Assembly: GCA_020048795.1 (NCBI GenBank)
Contig: JAIFMA010000020.1
Span: 1-23,859 of the forward strand
Direction: 5' to 3'
DNA: 23,859 bases
Source: Rhodoferax sp.
GTDB lineage: Bacteria; Pseudomonadota; Gammaproteobacteria; Burkholderiales; Burkholderiaceae_C
Both the position numbers and the translations under genes were made by a program. Below the pieces are notes generated by a model, which was not told the DNA's origin, made no database searches, and worked only from the letters and a program-made list of their open reading frames with translations. This document shows, piece by piece, positions 1 through 7,941 of the stretch; the stretch's first letter is position 1, and each line of letters opens with the position of its first letter.

Positions 1-57
1 CTTGAAGGCAAAACATTGCCGGCCTTTGAGATTTTGCAAAAGCGCGCCCAGGGGTAG
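1..57 (+). CDS. Possible 3' end of a gene entering from the left edge
   Basis: An open frame runs from the first base to a TAG stop at 55-57 and encodes LEGKTLPAFEILQKRAQG. Codon choice resembles the other genes, and two hairpins follow before the convergent gene that ends at 204. Eighteen codons are too few to name a family, and an open frame this short can arise by chance. I do not recognise the product. Confidence 0.3.
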   Translation, partial: LEGKTLPAFEILQKRAQG

Positions 58-66
58 ACATTGAGC

Positions 67-85
67 CGCCTGGCCTGACCAGGCG
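67..85. other. Short GC-rich hairpin
   Basis: CGCCTGG (67-73) and CCAGGCG (79-85) form a perfect 7-bp stem with a 5-base loop. It starts 10 bases after the possible stop codon at 55-57. There is no T-run on either side, so it is not a canonical intrinsic terminator, but the position suits a transcript end. Confidence 0.4.
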
Positions 86-150
86 CGGCAAACGGTTGGG
101 CTAATTTGCTCCGTAATTTATAGCTGTTTACGCAAGCACAGCAAGGGCTG

Positions 151-192
151 GAGCCTGTTTTGTCACATAATTCGAAGGGACAGAACAGGCTC
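151..192. terminator. Long hairpin between convergent genes, possible bidirectional terminator
   Basis: GAGCCTGTT at 151 pairs perfectly with AACAGGCTC ending at 192. The stem continues inward through a T/G wobble and then TGTC with GACA, giving about 14 bp around a 14-base AT-rich loop. It begins 11 bases beyond the end of the minus-strand gene at 204-842, at the natural end of the soe block. The usual T-run is absent on both strands, so the termination role is inferred from position and stem strength. Confidence 0.5.
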
Positions 193-203
193 GGACAGAT
201 TGC

Positions 204-842
204 TTACCAGAGTGCTAGCAGGCGCCCTTTGACCACCTTGCATTCGATGCGTTGAAGGCCGGTCTTGCCCTTCTTGATGCAGTCGCCGCTTTTGGCATCA
301 AACTGCCACTGGTGCTTGGGGCATGTCAGCGTGGTGCCTTTGACTGCGAGTTGGGTGATGTCGGTGCTTTGGTGCGGGCAGTGGCTGTCATAAACCTGGT
401 AGGTTTTTTGTTCACGGTAGATAAACAGGCCACGGCCTTGGCACTCGGTGCGGGTCACTGCACCATCGGGTGCGTCTTTGGCAGCCATCACATCGCGCCA
501 TTCGGCCGGGTCAGGGACCTTCTGTGTGATCACATCCGGATCAAATCCAGGAATCTTCATGTCCAGGATGATGTCCACCGCCCAGGTAATTTTGGCCAGA
601 CCTAGTGCCGGGAAAGCCATCAGCAGGGCATCGAGCACTTCCATGGGTGTGCAGCCTTCGCGCAGGGCCCGGCCCAGGTATTGGCGAAACCCCCGGTCGG
701 TCTGGGAGTGCACTTTGGTGATCACCGAGATCAGGTTACGGGTCTTGGGGTCAAGGTGTTTGCCAGTCTCTTTGAGAAAAGCAAAGTAATGGCTGATGGT
801 CTCAGGTCGGGTCTTGATCAGATAGTTCAGTGCGTCGCTCAT
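204..842 (-). CDS. Carboxymuconolactone decarboxylase-like domain fused to a Rieske [2Fe-2S] domain
   Basis: The 212-residue protein has two parts. Residues about 1-105 are helical and resemble the AhpD/carboxymuconolactone decarboxylase (CMD) fold, with the segment GRALREGCTPMEVLDALL typical of that family. The redox CxxC of AhpD is missing; the corresponding stretch reads TKVHSQTD, so peroxidase-type chemistry is unlikely. Residues about 115-212 are a Rieske-type ferredoxin domain with CPH and CPKH, that is CxH and CxxH separated by 17 residues, which bind a [2Fe-2S] cluster. No signal peptide is evident, so it is probably cytoplasmic. ATG at 842 has a GGAG about 10 bases upstream. It is the last gene of the soe block and lies 20 bases after the stress-protein gene. 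The domain calls are firm; the function is unknown. It may be an electron carrier or redox sensor linked to sulfite oxidation. Confidence 0.8.
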   Translation of the reverse strand: MSDALNYLIKTRPETISHYFAFLKETGKHLDPKTRNLISVITKVHSQTDRGFRQYLGRALREGCTPMEVLDALLMAFPALGLAKITWAVDIILDMKIPGFDPDVITQKVPDPAEWRDVMAAKDAPDGAVTRTECQGRGLFIYREQKTYQVYDSHCPHQSTDITQLAVKGTTLTCPKHQWQFDAKSGDCIKKGKTGLQRIECKVVKGRLLALW

Positions 843-862
843 GGTCGGGGGGTCTCCAGGTT

Positions 863-1687
863 TCAGGTCAAATTGAGTACCAGGATCGGTTTGTCTGACA
901 AACCGATGATTTTCTGGGCCACGCCGCCGATCATCGCACGCCCAATGTGTCTGTCATTGCGGCTGCCGATGACCAGCAAGTCGGCTTGGCAGGCGGTTGC
1001 TGCGGCCAGAATCTCTACGACAGCTTTGCCGTTGCGCACCTCCGTTTCCAATGCAACACCCGCTTGCTGTGCCAGAGCTCTGGCCTCACTCAGGAAATGC
1101 CCTGATTCTGCGGCGCTGGCATCTCCCGTGTTGACATAGACCAGGTGTAGAGGCAAGCCACATTCGCTAGCCACCGCAGCCGCAGTTTTGACCAGACGCA
1201 GCCCCTGTGGGCCGGGCTCGGCTGCCACCAGCACTCGCTGCTGCCACATGCGGGCCTGGCGCGGCGCAAACAGCACGTGGCAGGGCGCATGGGCCAGCAC
1301 TTTGCTGACCATTTCACCGACCAGCAGGTTGGCCAAAAAACCGCGCTTGCCGCGGCGGCGCAGGATGATCAGCTCGGTCTTGTTGTCGCGGGCTTCGTCG
1401 ACAATTTCCTGGTAAGGCTCTTCGCCTCGTCGCACATGCAGGTTAATGGTGACACCCTGGGCTTGGGCCTTGGCGCGAATATCAGCGATTTTGGTCGCTG
1501 CTTGCTGTTCTGCACGAGCTGCGATTTGCGGTGCCAGGGCTTCGTATTCGGGGTTGCTCACCAGGGGCAAAACAGTGGCCAATGGCAACTGGCAACGCTG
1601 CGCCATGCTGACGGCCACGGTTTCGGCCCCGGTATCAAATTCTGTGTGTTCGGTGGCCAACAGCAGTCGGGTGAATAGTTGGCCCAT
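863..1687 (-). CDS. Universal stress protein with two tandem Usp domains
   Basis: The product of 274 residues has two UspA-like alpha/beta domains, about residues 5-145 and 148-274. The second carries the nucleotide-binding signature VIGSRNDRHIGRAMIGGVAQ, close to the G-x2-G-x9-G(S/T) consensus of ATP-binding Usp proteins. The first keeps the LLLATEHTE strand but its phosphate loop is replaced by RRRGKRGFLANLLVGEMV. I chose ATG at 1687 because a strong GGAGGT lies 9 bases upstream; the open frame extends further 5', but only over the preceding gene. The upstream gene stops at 1690, two bases before this start, so the two are probably co-translated. The protein is soluble. A role in the stress or energy response of the sulfite-oxidation block is inferred from context. 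Confidence 0.85.
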   Translation of the reverse strand: MGQLFTRLLLATEHTEFDTGAETVAVSMAQRCQLPLATVLPLVSNPEYEALAPQIAARAEQQAATKIADIRAKAQAQGVTINLHVRRGEEPYQEIVDEARDNKTELIILRRRGKRGFLANLLVGEMVSKVLAHAPCHVLFAPRQARMWQQRVLVAAEPGPQGLRLVKTAAAVASECGLPLHLVYVNTGDASAAESGHFLSEARALAQQAGVALETEVRNGKAVVEILAAATACQADLLVIGSRNDRHIGRAMIGGVAQKIIGLSDKPILVLNLT

Positions 1688-1689
1688 GC

Positions 1690-2118
1690 TCAGTGACCTC
1701 CAGACAAAACACCTGACGCTGCCAGCACCAGCACCAGCACAATCGCGGCGCAAATGCCTGCATAGGCGTAGTCACGGCGCCGAACGTGCAGCGTAATCAA
1801 GCCCAGCAAGGGTGCTATGGAGCAACCGGCAAGAATGGCAATGCCAACCAGATTGAGCATGTCGCCCTTGCTGACCAGTGCGGTCCAGTCCCAACCTGTG
1901 GGGGTGCCGGTTTTTTGCAGGTAAACGGCCAATGGCTGGTTCCATAACAGGGGTAATTCATTGAGCGAAACCAGCGGCGTGACGAATCCAAACACATAAG
2001 CGCTGAAAGCGACGACCAGCACCGCCAACCCCGTGCTTGTACCCCATTCCAGCAACAGAGCGTAAAGCGATGCTTCGAAGTTCTGCTGTTGGGTGTTCTC
2101 AGGGCTGGGTGGATTCAT
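1690..2118 (-). CDS. Small membrane protein, DUF1634-like, partner of the TauE permease
   Basis: This 142-residue protein has about three predicted transmembrane stretches: residues about 28-52, 88-110 and 117-138. An RRRDYAYA motif sits before the last one. Length, helix layout and position directly behind a TauE/SafE gene match the DUF1634 proteins often found beside such permeases, but I assign the family by eye only. ATG at 2118 is preceded by AAGGAAACC, an acceptable Shine-Dalgarno. The gene starts 15 bases after the permease stop and ends 2 bases before the stress-protein start. It may be an accessory subunit of the exporter. No catalytic motif is visible. Confidence 0.65.
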   Translation of the reverse strand: MNPPSPENTQQQNFEASLYALLLEWGTSTGLAVLVVAFSAYVFGFVTPLVSLNELPLLWNQPLAVYLQKTGTPTGWDWTALVSKGDMLNLVGIAILAGCSIAPLLGLITLHVRRRDYAYAGICAAIVLVLVLAASGVLSGGH

Positions 2119-2133
2119 GATCGTTGGTTTCCT

Positions 2134-3072
2134 TCAAACCCATATTCCCAATCCCTTGAGCAGGGCACGAGCGCCGGCAAATAACAGTAGGGCAATGACC
2201 ATTTTCCGAATCAATGATGCTTTGAGCACGTGCAGCAGGCGCGCGCCAATGCGTGCACCCAGCATCATGCCGACAACCGATGGTACGGCCACCATGGGCA
2301 ATACCGCCCCTTCATTGACGTAATACCAGCCTGCAGACGAACTGGCGACCGAGAGAATCAAACCTGAGGTTCCAGCAGAAACCTTTAAGGGAACGCCCAT
2401 GACCAAGTTGAGGACAGGAACATTTGCCCAACCGGCGCCAATGCCAAACAGTCCGCCTAAAAAGCCGATCATCAGAAAAAGGACGAGGCCCAAAGGTGTG
2501 CGGTGCACATGCCAATTGATGGTTTGGCCAGATGCACGATCATTGAATATGCCATGAATACCCAGCGCGCTGGAAAGGCGGTCTGGATTGTCCACGATCG
2601 GGTATTCAGACTTTTTAGCCGTCAACATTAATGCGACAATTGCAAGAACAATAGCGCCTAACGCAGTCTGAACAAAGGATGCAGGCAGAATTAGTCCTAC
2701 CATGGCACCGACAACTGAGCTGATGGAGGCGAGCAAAGCCATTGGCAGCGCAAGGCGCAAGCTTGCCAACCCCCCGCGCAGCAAAAAAGGTCCGGCCGCC
2801 AGAGCGCTAGCCAGCGCCACCAATAAGCCGGCACCCCGCACAAAGTCGAGGTGAAAAGGGAAGAATCCGCCAATGATCGGCACAAACAGCGTGCCACCGC
2901 CAATGCCAGCGGGTATTGCCACGATGCCAATGAAAAAGCAGGTGACAAACAGCGCCAGCGGCCAGAACCACCAGGGCAGGCTCGAAGATGTCAGTGCCCC
3001 CTGTACCCCAGCATGCACCGGATTGTCCACTAGGGCGAACGCCATCGCCAGGAAAACCACCGGCCGCATCAT
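2134..3072 (-). CDS. tauE: TauE/SafE-family permease, putative sulfite or organosulfonate exporter
   Basis: TauE/SafE permeases move sulfite, sulfonates or related anions across the inner membrane. The protein has about eight hydrophobic segments in two halves. Each half carries a family-type glycine-rich stretch: IPAGIGGGTLFVP near the N-terminus and GFLGGLFGIGAGWANVPVL in the second half. A basic and hydrophobic N-terminus resembles a signal anchor. I place the start at the ATG pair 3072/3069. In-frame ATGs at 3153 and 3183 are alternatives, and none has a good ribosome site. The longest frame (to 3396) overlaps soeC and is rejected. The gene follows soeC in the same operon, which suggests export of excess sulfite produced by rDsr. 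Specificity is inferred from context. Confidence 0.8.
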   Translation of the reverse strand: MMRPVVFLAMAFALVDNPVHAGVQGALTSSSLPWWFWPLALFVTCFFIGIVAIPAGIGGGTLFVPIIGGFFPFHLDFVRGAGLLVALASALAAGPFLLRGGLASLRLALPMALLASISSVVGAMVGLILPASFVQTALGAIVLAIVALMLTAKKSEYPIVDNPDRLSSALGIHGIFNDRASGQTINWHVHRTPLGLVLFLMIGFLGGLFGIGAGWANVPVLNLVMGVPLKVSAGTSGLILSVASSSAGWYYVNEGAVLPMVAVPSVVGMMLGARIGARLLHVLKASLIRKMVIALLLFAGARALLKGLGIWV

Positions 3073-3209
3073 GACAGCCAGCTTTTTGATGGTCGGGTGG
3101 TCGCAGCACCGCTCATCAAGATTCAGAATGCCCGTTGGTGAACATTTTTGCATGGGTATCTGATCGGCGTAGGCAAAGACCATTTCACTTGCTATCTGCA
3201 ACTCCGAGT

Positions 3210-4151
3210 TCAGGAAATGGCCTGGTAATACAGGTTTTGCGGGTGATTGGCCTGAGCAAAAAAGAACCAGCGCTCGGCCAGTAGTCCCGCATATTGCAGC
3301 ACAAAGGCCGTCGTCAACAGGCCAGGGGACAAAGAGGATGCACCAGCCGCCAACAGTATCAGTGGTAGCGGGAACACCAATAGCAAGAAGCTCCATTTCA
3401 CCGAACGCATCAGTTCTGCGCTGCGGCCGTGGAAAAACTCACGTGTATTGAATGATCCCCCCATGAAACCCTGCGACTTTTGCACAATGCGCGGGTGTTT
3501 GATGCCGATGGCACTTTGCAGGCTGGACTTGGGCTTGAGGCGGGCATTGCGCACCAACGATGCAGCGCGCGTGGCCCAGGCCAATAGTGTCAACAGGCCA
3601 GCAGCCGTGGCGTAGGACATGACCAGCGACGAGTAGCCGCCAATAGCCGCCAGCGCAGTGGCCAGCGTCAGACCCGACGCGCAACCCAGCAACAAGTAAT
3701 TCACCAGGGTCAGGGCACTGGCCCACTCCTGCAGAAAGCGCACTGACGCATAAATCATGGCCGTGCAGACAAACAAGGTCAGGCAAGCGACCGCCGTGAC
3801 GGCCCCAATCAGGGGTGTGCTGCCCAGACCCATCAGGTGTGCACTGCCGTACACAAACAGCCCGCCCATGAAGACCGGCAACGCAATGACTTCACGCGAC
3901 AGCCACGAGGTGCGCCACATTGCGGCTGAACGCCAGGCGCGCTCAGGGTGCCCGAGGTGGAAAAACGAGGCGATCAACCCCAGCACTGTGAGTACCAGAG
4001 CGACCAGGCTACCGGTGAATAAAAACTGCTGGCTTTGGTGGGCGCCGAGTGCGCCAATACCCGACAACTCCGTGCCGTAAAGTGCCAGGAATAAGCCCTG
4101 AGCGGCACCGGCCAGGGTGGTGAGAAAAATGACTGAAAAGGCAGGTTGCAT
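3210..4151 (-). CDS. soeC: SoeC, membrane anchor subunit of sulfite dehydrogenase (DmsC/NrfD-like)
   Basis: SoeC anchors the cytoplasmic SoeAB enzyme in the inner membrane and passes electrons to the quinone pool. The 313-residue protein has about eight hydrophobic helices and belongs to the DmsC-type anchor family. The segment FFHLGHPERAWRSAAMWRTSWLSREV after the second helix is typical: a loop rich in His, Arg and Trp near the quinone site. No haem motif is present, as expected for this family. ATG at 4151 lies 21 bases after the soeB stop and has no clear Shine-Dalgarno, so translation may depend on coupling. The frame is intact, unlike soeA and soeB. Placement with a tetrahaem-free Mo/FeS pair supports SoeC rather than a dimethyl-sulfoxide reductase anchor. 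Confidence 0.88.
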   Translation of the reverse strand: MQPAFSVIFLTTLAGAAQGLFLALYGTELSGIGALGAHQSQQFLFTGSLVALVLTVLGLIASFFHLGHPERAWRSAAMWRTSWLSREVIALPVFMGGLFVYGSAHLMGLGSTPLIGAVTAVACLTLFVCTAMIYASVRFLQEWASALTLVNYLLLGCASGLTLATALAAIGGYSSLVMSYATAAGLLTLLAWATRAASLVRNARLKPKSSLQSAIGIKHPRIVQKSQGFMGGSFNTREFFHGRSAELMRSVKWSFLLLVFPLPLILLAAGASSLSPGLLTTAFVLQYAGLLAERWFFFAQANHPQNLYYQAIS

Positions 4152-4172
4152 GATGATGGGGGCTTGAGGGGG

Positions 4173-4855
4173 TCAGGTAGCGAAGTCTTCACGCCCTGCA
4201 CCACGGTAACTGTCAGGCGACTTGGCATCAATCTTCAGGGGGTTGTCCACGCGCTCCAGGTCTTCGGGATGGATACGCATTTCAGTTTTACGACGCGGCA
4301 GGTAGTGGTTCGACGGATGGGTGCCCCACTCGGGCATCAACGGGTAGCCAGCACGTCACCAAACAGACGTGCATTGGCCGGACACGCCAGCACGCAGGCA
4401 GGTTTGCGCTCTGCCACGGGCAGCGTGGTGCTGGTGACCCGGTCGACACACAGCGTGCACTTGGTCATCACCTTGCGCTGCTCGTCAAACTCGCGCGCGC
4501 CATACGGACAAGCCCAAGTGCAGTACTTGCAGCCAATGCATTTGTCGTAGTCCACCAGCACAATGCCGTCTTCGGCGCGCTTGTAGCTGGCACCGGTGGG
4601 GCAGACCGGCACGCAGGGCGGGTCTTCGCAATGCAGACAGGATTTGGGGAAATGCACCGTTTGCGTGTTGGGGAACTCGCCGACCTCAAAGGTTTGCACC
4701 CGGTTAAAGAAGGTTCCGTTGGGGTCCGCCCCATAGGGATCCAGGTCGGTCAGGTAGCCGGCCGAGCCAGAGGTGTTCCATTGTTTGCAACTGGTGACGC
4801 AGGCGTGGCAGCCCACGCAGACATTCAGGTCAATCACTAAGGCGAGTTGGGTCAT
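4173..4855 (-). pseudogene. soeB: SoeB, iron-sulfur subunit of sulfite dehydrogenase, frame broken by a short deletion
   Basis: SoeB carries four [4Fe-4S] clusters from SoeA to SoeC. The N-terminal 168 or so residues show four cysteine groups starting with CVGCHACVTSC (C13, C16, C19, C23), then CLHCEDPPCVPVC, CIGCKYCTWAC and CTLC...CVLAC. After ARLFGDV the frame runs into a stop at 4337. The rest of the protein, GYPLMPEWGTHPSNHYLPRR onward to DFAT, continues in another frame to a TGA at 4173-4175. Homologues have roughly 15 residues between GDV and GGY (a His-Asp-Pro...Ile-Arg-Glu-Arg stretch), so about 45-50 bases appear to be missing near 4345-4355. All cluster cysteines are kept. ATG at 4855 overlaps the soeA stop by ATGA. 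The cause may be real decay or an assembly error. Confidence 0.85.
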
Positions 4856-7748
4856 TTCTGCATCCCCTTGCCCGCAAACCAGGCTTGCCAGCGTGGCAAG
4901 TTCGCCTGTACCCCGGGGGCTGCGGGTACGGCCTTGAACTGCGGAAATGTCTCTTCGGGTTCACCGGCTTCAGTTTTATAAATACGCACCCGCACGTCAT
5001 ACCAGGCCGCCTGGCCAGTGATCGGGTCTGAGTTGGAGATGTGCGCCCCTTCAGCCGAGGCCGGCAACTCCTCGGAAATCAGATGGTTGAGCAAGAAGCC
5101 GCGCTGCGATTCGTTGGCATCGGGTGTCAAATTCCATGCGCCTTTGGATTTGCCAATGGCGTTCCAGGTCCAGACCGTGCCGGGCTCAACGGCTTCCGAG
5201 TAGCGGCACATGCAGCGCACCTTGCCCCACTGCGACTCGACCCACATCCAGCCGCCGTCAGTGATGCCTTCGCGGCCAGCAGTTTTGGGATTGACAAACA
5301 GGTAGTTGTGGGTATGAATCTGGCGCAACCAGGCGTTTTGCGAATCCCACGAGTGGTACATCGCCATCGGTCGTTGCGTCAACGCATTGAGCGGGTATTT
5401 GGCTTTGTCGGTGGCTTGCTCTTCCAGCGGTGGGTAATAAAACGGCAGCGGATCAAAGTAGGTTTCAACACGTTTTCGCAACGCGGCGGGCGGTTGCTTG
5501 CCTGCACGTTTACCCTGTGCGGCGCGGCGAAAACCCTGAAGGAATTCGGAGTAGATATGGATGACGACGGGGTCTTTGTCCCGCCGATGTAACCCTGGTT
5601 CCAGTTGCGCATGTACTGGTGTTCCAGGGGCATCTCGTAGTGAAAGAAGCAGTTGTTCTTGGCGTACATCTCCCACTGGTTGGGGTTGGGCTCGCCGCGC
5701 ATGGACTTTTCGCCACTCTTGCCACGCCAGCCCGACAGGAAACCGATGCCAGAGCCGGGTGCTGTTTCGTAGTTGACGACAAAGTCGGGGTAGCTTTTGA
5801 ACTTGCGCGTGCCGTCAGCTTGTGTGAAGGCGGGGAATTGCAAACGACCGGCCAACTCGATCAGCACTTCCTGGAACGGCTTGCAGTCACCTTTGGGCGG
5901 CAGAATGGGCACGCGCACCGCATCCACTGGGCCATCGAATTCGGAAATAGGCCGGTCCAGCATCGACATGCAGTCGTTACGTTCCAGGTAGGTGGTGTCA
6001 GGCAGGATCAGGTCGGCAAAAGCCGTCATTTCAGACTGGTAGGCATCACAGACGACCAGGAACGGAATTTTGTATTCGCCTGCCTTGTCGCCGTCGAGAT
6101 GCTTGTCGTTAAGCATTTTGCGCACTTCAGACGTATTCATGGTGGAGTTCCACGCCATGTTGGCCATGAAGATCAGCAGCGTGTCAATGTGGTAGGGGTC
6201 ACCGCGCACCGCATTGGTGATCACGTTGTGCATGAGACCATGGGCAGAAAGCGGGTGCTCCCAGGAAAAGCCTTTGTCGATGCGTACCGGTTGGCCCTGG
6301 TCATCGACAAACAGGTCGTCCGGGCTCTCGGGCCAGCCCAGCGGCGCGCCACCGAGGGGGGTGTTGGGCTTGACATCTTGCGGGCCTTTGGGCGGGCGCG
6401 CGTTGGGCGGCACCGCACGTGGGTAGGGTGCCTTGTGACGGAATCCTCCCGGGCGGTCGATGGTGCCCAGCAGCGACATCAGAATGGCCAGCGCGCGGAT
6501 GCTGTGAAAACCGTTGGAGTGGGCGGCCAGACCGCGCATCGAGTGGAAGGCCACTGGATTGCCAGTCACAGTTTCGTGACGTTTGCCCCAACTGTCGGTC
6601 CAGGCAATGGGCAGCTCGATTTTTTGGTCGCGCGCGGTGATGCCCATCTCGTGTGCCAAGCGTCGGATGGTGGCTGACGGTATGCCGGTGATGCCCTCTG
6701 CCCACTCTGGGGTGTAGGGCTTGACGCGGTCTTGCAACAGTTGGAATGCCGGCACGGCGAGGGTGCCATCGGGCATTTTGAACTGGCCCAGCAGCGCCGG
6801 GTCTGCGCCTTCGGTATGGTCGGACACGGCACTGTCGGTGTGACGGTCCCACCAATGGAAGTTGGCTGGACGCAGCGGGTTGACGATGTCGCCGTCGGCC
6901 TTGCGCAAAAACATGCCAAAGTCGTCACTGGCGGTGTTCTGGTTGACCAGTTGGCCGGCGTTGGTGTAGCGCGTCAGGAACTCGCGGTCATACAGGCCCT
7001 GTTTGATCAACTCATGGGTCAAGGCCAGAATCAAGGCACCATCGGTGCCCGGCTTGATCGGTACCCATTCGTCAGCAATGGCCGAATAACCGGTGCGCAC
7101 AGGGTTGACAGAGACAAAACGGCCACCGTTTCGCTTGAACTTGGAGAGTTCGCGCTTCATGGGGTTGGAGTGGTGATCTTCGGCGGTGCCGATCATCACG
7201 AACAGTTTGGCACGTTCCAGGTCAGGGCCACCGAATTCCCAGAACGAGCCGCCAATGGTGTAGATCATGCCTGCAGCCATATTGACCGAGCAGAATCCAC
7301 CGTGTGCCGCATAGTTGGGGGTGCCAAACTGGCGGGCGAAGAGGCCGGTCAAAGCCTGCATCTGGTCGCGGCCGGTGAACAGGGCAAACTGTTTGGGGTC
7401 GGTGGCGCGCAGGTGCCGCAATCTTTGTTCCAGGGTGGTGAAGGCCTCTTCCCAACTGATTTCCTCAAACTGACCATCACCGCGTTCGGCGCCGGATTTT
7501 CGTTTCAGGGGTTTGGTGAGTCTTGCAGGTGAATACTGCTTCATAATGCCCGATGAACCTTTGGCGCAGATGATGCCTTGGTTCAAGGGATGTTCGGGAT
7601 TGCCTTCGATGTAGCGCACCTCGCCATCGCGCAAATGCACCTTGATACCGCAGCGGCAGGCGCACATGTAACAGGTGGTGGTGCGTACATCGGTGCTGGC
7701 ACCGGTCATTACGGGTTGGGTGGGGTCGTGAATAGGTGCGGCAGACAT
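4852..7748 (-). pseudogene. soeA: SoeA, molybdopterin catalytic subunit of sulfite dehydrogenase, frame broken once
   Basis: SoeA oxidises sulfite to sulfate in the cytoplasm at a bis-MGD molybdenum site. The N-terminus binds a [4Fe-4S] cluster through C26-x2-C29-x3-C33-x27-C61. C153 in GGFCSVNM is the likely Mo ligand, followed by IGGSFWEFGGPD. Frame one covers about 722 residues to GYIGG near 5582. The C-terminal 242 residues (DKDPVVIHIYSEF to GKGMQK) lie in another frame, 5580-4852. The join seems about 8-12 residues shorter than the family, so a small deletion is likelier than a single-base error; this rests on memory of homologues. Total length would be about 970, normal for SoeA/PsrA-type enzymes. 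ATG at 7748 has no Shine-Dalgarno; ATG at 7709 is an alternative. The gene heads the soe block and ends with an ATGA overlap with soeB. Other CISM enzymes such as polysulfide reductase are possible, but the sulfur context favours Soe. Confidence 0.85.
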
Positions 7749-7797
7749 GCAGTGGGTGCAAATAGGAGGTCAGGGCGGTGCTTGCAGAATGCCCCTA

Positions 7798-7807
7798 TTA
7801 CATGTAA
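7798..7807. promoter_or_regulatory. Palindrome TTACATGTAA upstream of soeA
   Basis: A perfect 10-bp palindrome lies 50 bases before the soeA start. It is flanked by CCCC-TA on one side and GGG on the other, which extends the dyad. It lies between the shared 51-nt element and the gene, where an operator could act. Chance occurrence of a 10-bp palindrome is not negligible. Confidence 0.35.
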
Positions 7808-7816
7808 GGGACCAAA

Positions 7817-7867
7817 AATCGTCTATAGCCACCACGGGTAACGTCGGCTAGACCAAATGGGTAGCCG
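7817..7867 (-). promoter_or_regulatory. Shared soe/dsr regulatory element, copy 1
   Basis: Read on the minus strand, this 51-nt block contains GGCTACCCATTTGGTCTA and, further on, TACCCG and GGCTATAGACG. It aligns without gaps to 23482-23532 at 37 of 51 positions. TACCCAT fits the NarL heptamer consensus TACYYMT. On the plus strand, GTCTATA (7821-7827) and GCTAGAC (7847-7853) form inverted arms 19 nt apart. The block sits between divergent soeA and the sensor kinase, about 70-120 bases from either start. I infer an operator for the adjacent NarL-type regulator. Confidence 0.7.
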
Positions 7868-7941
7868 GTGCACTAAATTGGTGCGTATTCGGGTTTTTAC
7901 GCTACATGCGCGGACACTAATGTATTAGCATACCGAAGACC

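Noticed and set aside
3073..3396. N-terminal extension of the TauE-type permease
   Set aside because: It would overlap soeC by nearly 190 bases and encodes no family sequence.
5619..6677. Long plus-strand open frame (352 codons) inside soeA
   Set aside because: It is antisense to a recognisable molybdopterin enzyme and has no family features or ribosome site.
7870..7920. Sigma-70-like boxes upstream of the sensor kinase (TTGGTG and TACGCT)
   Set aside because: Spacing is 15 bases and the second box is poor; no promoter can be supported.
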